NCBI GenBank assembly: GCA_045661205.1
Contig: JAZRFE010000025.1
Span: 1 to 64,000 of the forward strand
Length of the DNA: 64,000 bases
Source: HGM04593 sp045661205
GTDB taxonomy: Bacteria > Bacteroidota > Bacteroidia > Bacteroidales > Bacteroidaceae
Direction: 5' to 3'
Shown here: positions 52,578 through 59,919 of the stretch, in pieces
Layout of the letters: every line of letters begins with the position of its first letter
How positions within the stretch are numbered: position 1 is the stretch's first letter
Made by a program: the position numbers and the translations under genes
The notes under the pieces: model-generated
Seen by the model: only the letters and a program-made list of their open reading frames with translations
Databases searched by the model: none
What the model was told of the DNA's origin: nothing

Positions 52578-54818
52578 ATGGAAACGAACGAAGAGAAACG
52601 CCGCATAGAGGAAGAGGCTGAAATATCAGCAGCCTTTCAAGAGCTCCTCGACATCTATCTTGCATCGCAACACCGACGCAAGGTGGACATAATAACCAAA
52701 GCCTTCAACTTTGCGCGACAGGCACACAAAGGTGTGCGCCGCAACAGTGGCGAAGCATACATTATGCACCCGTTGGCAGTGGCACGCATAGTATGCGCCG
52801 AGATAGGATTAGGCTCCACGTCAATATGCGCAGCACTGTTGCACGATGTAGTAGAGGACACCGACTACACCGTGGAAGACATACGCAACCTCTTCGGAGA
52901 AAAAATAGCACAAATAGTAGACGGACTCACGAAAATATCAGGAGGCGTGTTCGGCACGCAAGCCTCGGAGCAGGCCGAGAACTTCAAAAAGCTGCTGCTC
53001 ACCATGAGCGAGGATATACGCGTGATTCTCATAAAGATAGCCGACCGTCTGCACAACATGCGCACCCTCGCGTACATGCCGGTTAACAAGCAGTACAAGA
53101 TTGCAGGAGAGACACTCTACATATATGCTCCCATTGCCTATCGTTTGGGATTGAGCCGCATAAAGACCGAGCTCGAGAACCTCAGTTTCCGCTACGAGCA
53201 CCCCGAGGAGTACGAAAAGATTCAAAAAAAGCTGGCAAAGACGCAGATTGAACGCGACCAGCTCTACAACGAATTCATAACCCCCATACGCAAAGAACTT
53301 GACGCCCTGGGCTTCAACTACCGCATCATGGGCCGCTTGAAGTCGCCCTACTCCATCTGGAACAAGATGCAGACAAAGCACATAGCCTTTGAGGACATCT
53401 ACGACATTCTCGCAGTGAGAATTGTGTTCACTCCGCGCGAAGGCAAAGACGAGAACAACGAATGCTTCAACATATACATTGCTCTCACCAAGCAGTACGA
53501 TGTACACCCCGACCGTCTGCGCGACTGGGTGAACAAGCCACGCGCCAACGGGTACCGCGCCCTGCAAGCCACATTCATGAGCAAACGCGGCGAGTGGATT
53601 GAGGTGCAGATACGTAGCGAACAGATGGATGAAATAGCCGAGAAGGGCGTTGCCGCGCACTGGAAATACAAGAGCAAAGAGGGCAGCAACGGCAAAGACG
53701 AGATGCTCGACGACTGGCTGCACACCATCAAGGAAATTCTCGACGACCCGCAACCCAACGCGCTCGATTTCCTCGACACCATCAAACTGAACCTCTACGC
53801 AACGGAAATATTTGTCTTTACCCCAAAAGGCGAGATAATGACAATGCCGCAGAACTGTACGGCACTCGACCTGGCATACAGCATACACACCTTCCTGGGC
53901 AACCACTGCATAGGCGCCAAGGTGAACCACAAGCTGGTGCCCATGAGCCATGTGTTGCAGAGTGGCGACCAGGTGGAGATTCTTACCTCCAACTCACAGC
54001 ACGTACAGGAGAACTGGCTCTCCTTTGCCACGACAGCAAAGGCTCGCGCAAAGATACAGGCAGCCCTGCGACGCGAACAGCGCAAAATACAGAAAGAGGG
54101 CGAGGAGAGACTCAACGCATTCCTTGAGAAAGAGGAGCTTACGAGTTTTGCCAACAACATAGAAAAGATATGGGTGCGCCACAACCTCAACGACAAAGAG
54201 CAGTTGCTCACAGCCATAGGTAACGGCACCATAATATTGGGCGAGGAGGACAAAGAGGCACTTTTGGGCAACAACAAACGTCGTTTCTCGTTCTTCTTCT
54301 TCGGCAAAGAGGAGAAAAAGGAGGAGAAGAGAGAGGAGACAGCAACCACCTTCGACAATGTAGACCACAAACGCCCCATCATACTCACCGACGAGAACCT
54401 GCAAAAGAACTTCATCATCGCCGACTGTTGTCATCCCATCCCCGGCGACGACATTCTTGGTTTCTACGACGAGAACAAGCACATAGTGATACACAAACGT
54501 CAGTGCCCTGTCGCCGACCGTCTGAAGAGCAGTCATGGCGACCGCATACTGACTGCAAGCTGGGAGACTCATCGCAAACACGAATTCATAGTACCCATAA
54601 ACATTAAAGGCATAGACCGCATAGGTATCATCAACCAGATTACGGATATCACCTCGCAGCAGATGAATGTGAATATCCAAAAATTTGAATTCGAGAACAA
54701 GGGCGGAGTGTTCGAATGCAACGTATGGCTGAACATTCACGACGTGGATGATGTCAAACAGTTGTGCGAGAAGCTGAAAAAGGTAGAAAATGTGAAAAGC
54801 GTGGCACGCGTAGACTAA
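52578..54818 (+). CDS. rel: RelA/SpoT-type (p)ppGpp synthetase/hydrolase
   Basis: 746 residues from ATG 52578 (TTG 52569 also possible). Order: HD hydrolase (H64; H89-D90 and E93-D94 in LLHDVVEDTD; KIADRLHNMRT), synthetase (GRLKSPYSIWNKM, DIYDILAVRIVF, EVQIRS), TGS (about 410-470), helical and C-terminal ACT domains. The hydrolase looks complete. In the synthetase the G-Y-x-x-L-H motif reads GYRALQ (Y326, Q330): the usual histidine that helps hold the nucleotide is glutamine. Last gene of the parAB operon. Confidence 0.94.
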   Translation: METNEEKRRIEEEAEISAAFQELLDIYLASQHRRKVDIITKAFNFARQAHKGVRRNSGEAYIMHPLAVARIVCAEIGLGSTSICAALLHDVVEDTDYTVEDIRNLFGEKIAQIVDGLTKISGGVFGTQASEQAENFKKLLLTMSEDIRVILIKIADRLHNMRTLAYMPVNKQYKIAGETLYIYAPIAYRLGLSRIKTELENLSFRYEHPEEYEKIQKKLAKTQIERDQLYNEFITPIRKELDALGFNYRIMGRLKSPYSIWNKMQTKHIAFEDIYDILAVRIVFTPREGKDENNECFNIYIALTKQYDVHPDRLRDWVNKPRANGYRALQATFMSKRGEWIEVQIRSEQMDEIAEKGVAAHWKYKSKEGSNGKDEMLDDWLHTIKEILDDPQPNALDFLDTIKLNLYATEIFVFTPKGEIMTMPQNCTALDLAYSIHTFLGNHCIGAKVNHKLVPMSHVLQSGDQVEILTSNSQHVQENWLSFATTAKARAKIQAALRREQRKIQKEGEERLNAFLEKEELTSFANNIEKIWVRHNLNDKEQLLTAIGNGTIILGEEDKEALLGNNKRRFSFFFFGKEEKKEEKREETATTFDNVDHKRPIILTDENLQKNFIIADCCHPIPGDDILGFYDENKHIVIHKRQCPVADRLKSSHGDRILTASWETHRKHEFIVPINIKGIDRIGIINQITDITSQQMNVNIQKFEFENKGGVFECNVWLNIHDVDDVKQLCEKLKKVENVKSVARVD

Positions 54819-54847
54819 CGGCCGTGCCTAAACAGCAAGCATAAAAA

Positions 54848-55198
54848 TCAAAGTTCACCCAAAGCATCGCGCAGAGCCACAAGCTCTGCGCGTATCGTAC
54901 GCAGACGCTCTATCACAGAGGTCTCAATCTCGGCCTGTTCTTGTTTTCCATGCCCATTGAGATAGGTCTGAGCACCCGAAAGAGTCATACCCTTCTCCTT
55001 TACCAAATGATGCACGAGCTTCACAAGTTGAAGGTCGTCTTTGGTGTAACGTCTGATGCCGTTTGTACCTTTCTGCGGGGCAATCTGTTTGAACACTGTC
55101 TCCCAATAGCGCAAAGTACTTTCGTTGACGCCCACTTCGGCAGCAACCTCTCCAATAGAGTAGAAAAGCTTATGATTCTTGTTTCTGTTCAGTGCCAT
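54848..55198 (-). CDS. MerR-family transcriptional regulator
   Basis: 116 residues from ATG 55198. The winged helix-turn-helix is at about 10-80 (YSIGEVAAEVGVNESTLRYW, then GIRRYTKDDLQLVKLVHHLV), followed by a short coiled coil. No cysteines suited to metal sensing are present. It follows the M23 gene by 16 bp, and the pair beside alaS is a conserved Bacteroidota order, so it may act on envelope genes; target unknown. A 10-bp perfect hairpin (54868-54892) lies in its last codons. Upstream extension lies inside the M23 gene and is rejected. Confidence 0.9.
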   Translation of the reverse strand: MALNRNKNHKLFYSIGEVAAEVGVNESTLRYWETVFKQIAPQKGTNGIRRYTKDDLQLVKLVHHLVKEKGMTLSGAQTYLNGHGKQEQAEIETSVIERLRTIRAELVALRDALGEL

Positions 55199-55214
55199 TG
55201 CCGGAGAAAATGTA

Positions 55215-56183
55215 TCAATCGTAAACCTTGCCATGATTCTCGACCATGCGCAACATCTCGTCGTAACCATCGGCATCAAGATCCATAAAATAGTAGTTCA
55301 CAGGATTCACCTTGCGACCTTTGAGAACAACCTCGTAGTGGAGGTGAGGGCCGGTACTCTTACCCGAGTTTCCACTGTCGGCAATATACTCGCCACGCAC
55401 CACTTTCTGCCCCACCTTCACTTTTGAGCTGTGAAGATGGGCATAACGAGTGCGATAGCCGTAACCATGATCAAGCTCGACAGTCATTCCGTAACCTGTT
55501 TCCCATTTCGACGACACCACGACAGCATCGCCCGTAGCATAGATGGGTGTGCGCATATCACAGGAAAAGTCCATTCCCGAGTGAAATTTCTTTGTCTTGT
55601 AGATGGGGTCGATGCGATAGCCATAACCCGACGCTGTTTTTTTGAGGTCGCGGTTGGCAATAGGCTGTATTGCAGGCAGATGTTTGAGGTACTCCTCTTG
55701 GTCTTTGCTCAGTTCTACAATCTCGTCAAACGATTTTATCTGAAGATAGAGCTGTTTGGCAAGCATGTCGGCCTTTTGGGTGGTCTCTACCACAAGGGCG
55801 GCATTCTCCATGTCCACAAGTTCGTCGTAACGGCCGGTGCCTCCATAACCCGAATTGCGGGCAACCTCGGCAACAGGCTCGGCATTCATGAGCACACGAT
55901 AGAGGTTATCGTCGCGCTGCTGAATATCTTCGAGCACCTCCATAGCATCGTCGAGACGCTGCGAGAGAATGCGGTATTGGGCAAGCAGTCTGGAGTTCTC
56001 TTCCTGCACATCCTTGAGCGACGGAGTCTGCACACACAGGTAGAACACAAGGAAAGAGAGACCTCCGAAAATAACGAAGAAAAGAAAACTGCGCAACCTC
56101 GTAAGGAACTTTTGTGCCATATTGGGATAAACCCTGTCGTAGGTGCGTGTTTTATTGTTGAATATGTAATATACCTTGCGCAT
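55215..56183 (-). CDS. M23-family peptidoglycan endopeptidase
   Basis: 322 residues. One membrane helix (about 32-51), a periplasmic coiled coil (about 58-95; QEENSRLLAQYRILSQRLDD), then a LytM/M23 domain (about 185-300) with the zinc ligands in HSGMDFS and HLHYE. The fold cleaves peptide crosslinks, though membrane-anchored coiled-coil members often recruit or activate other hydrolases. First gene of a two-gene unit with MerR, divergent from alaS. Confidence 0.93.
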   Translation of the reverse strand: MRKVYYIFNNKTRTYDRVYPNMAQKFLTRLRSFLFFVIFGGLSFLVFYLCVQTPSLKDVQEENSRLLAQYRILSQRLDDAMEVLEDIQQRDDNLYRVLMNAEPVAEVARNSGYGGTGRYDELVDMENAALVVETTQKADMLAKQLYLQIKSFDEIVELSKDQEEYLKHLPAIQPIANRDLKKTASGYGYRIDPIYKTKKFHSGMDFSCDMRTPIYATGDAVVVSSKWETGYGMTVELDHGYGYRTRYAHLHSSKVKVGQKVVRGEYIADSGNSGKSTGPHLHYEVVLKGRKVNPVNYYFMDLDADGYDEMLRMVENHGKVYD

Positions 56184-56256
56184 ACAATAGAAAAGCCTTT
56201 AATTTTGCCCCAGCCGAACGAAGTTGGAGGTTATTCCCCCTATTTTCGCCGAAAGT

Positions 56257-56289
56257 TTTGGCAAAAATAATAAATCTGAATTATCTTTG
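56257..56289 (+). promoter_or_regulatory. Promoter of alaS
   Basis: TTTG at 56257-56260, 21-bp spacer, TATCTTTG at 56282-56289. Leader about 97 nt. Confidence 0.7.
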
Positions 56290-56292
56290 CAA
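56262..56292 (-). promoter_or_regulatory. Promoter of M23-merR
   Basis: On minus: TTG (56292-56290), 20-bp spacer, TATTTTTG (56269-56262). It overlaps the alaS promoter almost entirely on the opposite strand. Confidence 0.6.
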
Positions 56293-56393
56293 CTAATTGC
56301 AAACCGATTGCAAAAAACCAAGAAAAACTGCCCCGGAATTATATTAATAATTCCAAAATGACAGACAAAGAATATTAAAAAGCAAAAAACAAT

Positions 56394-59012
56394 ATGCTCA
56401 CATCAAAAGAAATCAGAGAATCCTTTAAGGAATTTTTCAAGGAGAAAGGACACCTCATTGTGCCCTCGGCTCCCATGGTAGTGAAAGACGACCCCACGTT
56501 GATGTTCACCAATGCCGGAATGAACCAGTTCAAAGATATCATCCTGGGTAACAGCCCTGCAAAGAGCAAGCGCGTTGCCGACTCGCAGAAGTGTCTGCGC
56601 GTAAGTGGTAAACACAACGACCTCGAAGAGGTTGGCCACGACACCTACCACCACACAATGTTTGAAATGCTCGGCAACTGGTCGTTCGGCGACTACTTCA
56701 AGGAGGAGGCCATCACATGGGCTTGGGAGTATCTCACACAGGTGGTGAAACTTGACCCCGAGCGTCTCTACGCAACAGTATTCGAGGGAGCAAAGAGCGA
56801 AGGTCTCGACCGCGACAACGAAGCGGCAGCAATATGGGAGAGATACCTCCCCGCCGAGAGAATCATCAACGGCAACCTGAAGGACAACTTCTGGGAGATG
56901 GGCGACACAGGCCCCTGCGGCCCATCGTCAGAGATTCACATCGACCTGAGAAGCGAAGAAGAGCGCGCAGCCATCCCCGGACGCGACCTTGTAAACGGCT
57001 CACACCCCCAGGTTATTGAGATATGGAACCTCGTGTTCATGCAATACAACCGCATGGCCGACGGACATCTTGAGGAGCTTCCCGCAAAAGTTATCGACAC
57101 CGGTATGGGCTTCGAGCGTCTGTGCATGGCTCTTCAGGGCAAAAAGTCGAACTACGACACAGATATTTTCCAGCCCATCATCAAGAGCATCAGTGAAATT
57201 TCGGGCAAGAGCTACGGCGATGACGCATCAGTAGATGTTGCCATGCGTGTAATTGCCGACCACATACGTACAATATCATTCTCTATCACCGACGGACAGT
57301 TACCCTCGAACGCAAAGGCCGGTTATGTTATCCGTCGCATCCTGCGTCGTGCAGTGCGCTACGGCTACACATTCCTCGGTCAGAAACAGGCATTCATGTA
57401 CAAGTTGGTGCCCACACTCATAGAGAACATGGGCGATGCTTATCCCGAATTGGGTGCTCAGAGAGAACTTGTAACAAAGGTAATCAAAGAGGAGGAAGAG
57501 GCATTCTTGCGCACACTCGAGACAGGTATTCACCTGCTCGACAAGATTATCGCTGCTGCAAAAGCCGACGGCAAGCAGGAGATTAGCGGTGTAGAGGCAT
57601 TTACTCTGTACGACACATTCGGATTCCCCATCGACCTGACACAGCTCATTCTGCGCGAGAATAACCTGACAGTAAACATGGCAGAGTTTGACGAGGAGAT
57701 GCTCAAGCAAAAGACACGCGCCCGCAACGCAGCAGCCGTAGAGAACGGCGACTGGGTGAACATTGCCGAGGGCGAGAGCAAGTTCGTAGGTTACGACCTC
57801 ACCGAGTGTGACACAAAGATTCTGCGCTACCGTCAGACAAAGCAGAAGAACCAGACACTCTATCAGATAGTACTTTGCGAGACACCTTTCTATGCCGAGA
57901 GTGGAGGTCAGGTGGGCGACACAGGTTATCTTATCTGCGGCGACGAGCGCATTGAGGTTATCGACACAAAGAAGGAGAACAACCTTCCCATACACATCAC
58001 CAAGAAGCTGCCCACCAATGCCGAGGCTACTTTCCACGCCGAGGTGAACGTTGCAAAGCGCAACGCATGTGCAGCCAACCACTCATGCACCCACCTTCTC
58101 GACCAGGCATTGCGCGAGGTACTTGGCACACACGTTGAGCAGAAAGGTTCGCTCGTAACTCCCGAGGGTATACGTTTCGACTTCTCACACTTCCAGAAAC
58201 TGAGCAACGAGGAGATTCAGAAGGTAGAGAAGATTGTGAACGCACGCATACGCGCCAACATCCCCTTGACCGAGCACAGAGACATCCCCATCGCCGAGGC
58301 ACAGCAGTTGGGAGCGATAGCACTCTTCGGCGAGAAGTACGGCGACAGAGTACGCGTCATCCAGTTCGACAAATCAATCGAATTCTGTGGAGGTATTCAC
58401 GTACAGGCAACAGGAAGCATAGGTATGGTGAAGATTATTTCTGAAAGTTCTGTGGCAGCAGGTGTGCGCCGTATCGAGGCAATCACAGGCGAGGCTTTGG
58501 AGGAGAACATCATCAAGATGCAGGACATGATGGCCGAAATAAAAGCCCTCTTCAACAACGTTCCCAACCTGAAGGCAACCATCGTGAAGGCCATTAACGA
58601 GAACAACGAACTGAAGAAACAGGTCGAGGAGTATGCTCGCGAAAAGGCTGTAATCACCAAAGACAAGCTCATGGGCGAGGTAAAAGAGAGAAAAGGCGTG
58701 CGTGTCATCAGTGCCATACTGCCCATGCCCGCAGGCACAGTGAAAGACATTGTGTTCATGCTGCGCAGCGAAATGACCGAGAACCTGTTGTGCGTTATCG
58801 GTAGCATCAGCAACGACAAGCCCCAGCTCACAATCTCGGCCAGCGGCGACCTTGTAGAGGCAGGCATCAACGCCGGCAAGCTCGTAGGCCAGGCAGCCAA
58901 AGAGATGCAGGGCGGCGGTGGCGGTCAGCCCCACTTCGCAACCGCAGGCGGTAAGAATGTCGAAGGCCTTAAGAACGCAATGGAAAAGGTATTTGAATTG
59001 ACAGAGCTTTAA
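56394..59012 (+). CDS. alaS: Alanine-tRNA ligase
   Basis: 872 residues. Class II core at the N-terminus (LTSKEIRESFKEFFKEKGH, then MFTNAGMNQFKDIILG), editing domain with NHSCTHLLDQAL (HxxxH) and the zinc cysteine-histidine in FCGGIHVQATGSIG, and a C-Ala domain with DHHA1 glycine-rich end (GGGGGQPHFATAGG). It charges tRNA-Ala and clears Ser and Gly mischarging. Its promoter is interleaved with that of the divergent M23 gene; a strong terminator follows. Confidence 0.97.
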   Translation: MLTSKEIRESFKEFFKEKGHLIVPSAPMVVKDDPTLMFTNAGMNQFKDIILGNSPAKSKRVADSQKCLRVSGKHNDLEEVGHDTYHHTMFEMLGNWSFGDYFKEEAITWAWEYLTQVVKLDPERLYATVFEGAKSEGLDRDNEAAAIWERYLPAERIINGNLKDNFWEMGDTGPCGPSSEIHIDLRSEEERAAIPGRDLVNGSHPQVIEIWNLVFMQYNRMADGHLEELPAKVIDTGMGFERLCMALQGKKSNYDTDIFQPIIKSISEISGKSYGDDASVDVAMRVIADHIRTISFSITDGQLPSNAKAGYVIRRILRRAVRYGYTFLGQKQAFMYKLVPTLIENMGDAYPELGAQRELVTKVIKEEEEAFLRTLETGIHLLDKIIAAAKADGKQEISGVEAFTLYDTFGFPIDLTQLILRENNLTVNMAEFDEEMLKQKTRARNAAAVENGDWVNIAEGESKFVGYDLTECDTKILRYRQTKQKNQTLYQIVLCETPFYAESGGQVGDTGYLICGDERIEVIDTKKENNLPIHITKKLPTNAEATFHAEVNVAKRNACAANHSCTHLLDQALREVLGTHVEQKGSLVTPEGIRFDFSHFQKLSNEEIQKVEKIVNARIRANIPLTEHRDIPIAEAQQLGAIALFGEKYGDRVRVIQFDKSIEFCGGIHVQATGSIGMVKIISESSVAAGVRRIEAITGEALEENIIKMQDMMAEIKALFNNVPNLKATIVKAINENNELKKQVEEYAREKAVITKDKLMGEVKERKGVRVISAILPMPAGTVKDIVFMLRSEMTENLLCVIGSISNDKPQLTISASGDLVEAGINAGKLVGQAAKEMQGGGGGQPHFATAGGKNVEGLKNAMEKVFELTEL

Positions 59013-59022
59013 GAAAAAGAGT

Positions 59023-59073
59023 AAAATAGCCCCCCAAAAAAGTTAGTCAAAAAACTTTTTGGGGGGCTATTTT
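59023..59073. terminator. Bidirectional terminator between alaS and Sel1 gene
   Basis: AAAATAGCCCCCC with GGGGGGCTATTTT plus an A6GTT/AACT5 inner part (one-base bulge). T-runs occur on both strands. Confidence 0.88.
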
Positions 59074-59084
59074 ATGCGTAATTA

Positions 59085-59813
59085 TCAATCAACATCCAAC
59101 GTTTTCAATCTATCCTTAGCACCGGCATGGCCCTGCTTGGCTGCCTTGGAATACCATTTGAAAGCTTCGCTCAAGTCTTTATCAACGCCACTACCATTTT
59201 CATAGCACCAACCCAAGCCATATTGCGCACCGGCATGTCCCTGCTCGGCTGCCTTGCGATACCATTTGAAAGATACAGCCTCACTCAAATCTTTATCGAT
59301 GCCTTCATCACTATTTACATAGTACCAGCCCAATTTATATTGCGCACCGGCATTTCCCAACTCGGCTGCCTTGCGATACCATTTGAAAGCTTCGCTCAAG
59401 TCTTTATCAACGCCACTACCATTTTCATAGCACCATCCCAAGCCATATTGCGCATCGGCATATCCCTGCTCGGCTGCCAAAAGCCACCATTTGAAAGCTT
59501 CGCTCAAGTCTTTATCAACGCCATCACCATATGTATAGCACAAACCCAAGCCATATTGCGCATCGGCATGTCCCTGCTCGGCTGCCAAAAGCCACCATTT
59601 GACAGCCTCTTTGTCGTCCTGCTCATGTCCACCGAACCGTCCCCCACTGGTGCGACCGGAATAATATCTCCTTCCCAACTCAAATTGAGCTGCTGCATCG
59701 TTTTGATTCTTAGCTTTATCGTAGGTAGGATACTCTATTGTGTAATATCTGCAGATAAAAGCAAATGCTATTATAAGCAAGAATTTTATTATACCTTTTA
59801 TTATATCTTTCAT
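59085..59813 (-). CDS. Small Sel1-repeat protein with N-terminal membrane anchor
   Basis: 242 residues from ATG 59813. A hydrophobic segment at about 7-20 (IIKFLLIIAFAFIC) anchors or exports the protein; after it come about six Sel1 repeats of 36 residues (AEQGHADAQYGLG..., GDGVDKDLSEAFKWW). The repeats are almost identical at the DNA level: a 58-nt block at 59153-59210 recurs exactly at 59378-59435, so the array grew recently. One unit has an insertion (DLSEAVSFKWY). Sel1 arrays act as protein-binding scaffolds; partner unknown. It lies alone between two terminators. Confidence 0.9.
   Translation of the reverse strand: MKDIIKGIIKFLLIIAFAFICRYYTIEYPTYDKAKNQNDAAAQFELGRRYYSGRTSGGRFGGHEQDDKEAVKWWLLAAEQGHADAQYGLGLCYTYGDGVDKDLSEAFKWWLLAAEQGYADAQYGLGWCYENGSGVDKDLSEAFKWYRKAAELGNAGAQYKLGWYYVNSDEGIDKDLSEAVSFKWYRKAAEQGHAGAQYGLGWCYENGSGVDKDLSEAFKWYSKAAKQGHAGAKDRLKTLDVD
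59153..59610 (-). repeat. Near-identical tandem Sel1 DNA repeats
   Basis: About four and a half units of 108-117 bp. The segment encoding KDLSEAFKW is the same or nearly the same in every unit; bases 59153-59210 equal 59378-59435. Confidence 0.85.
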
Positions 59814-59862
59814 AAAAGACGTCATATATAACTAAATTTATTTAAGGCTGTACTCTTTAAAA

Positions 59863-59897
59863 AGAGGCTGTGCCAAATCACATTTTGCACAGCCTCT
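59863..59897 (-). terminator. Terminator after EF-G2 gene
   Basis: On minus: AGAGGCTGTGC/GCACAGCCTCT with a 13-nt loop, followed by TTTTTAAAG; about 22 bases after the stop. Confidence 0.88.
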
Positions 59898-59919
59898 CTA
59901 TCAATTATCAGAAAAAAAT

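Noticed and set aside
52938..53951. 337-residue minus frame opposite rel
   Set aside because: Shadow of the conserved RSH gene; no promoter, no family motifs.
59085..59813. CRISPR-like reading of the regular 108-bp repeats
   Set aside because: Units are in frame, have no separate spacers and encode Sel1 repeats; no cas genes are present.
59127..59831. 234-residue plus-strand frame opposite the small Sel1 gene with repeated hydrophobic segments
   Set aside because: It is the complement of near-identical Sel1 repeats, so its repeats and apparent membrane character are by-products.
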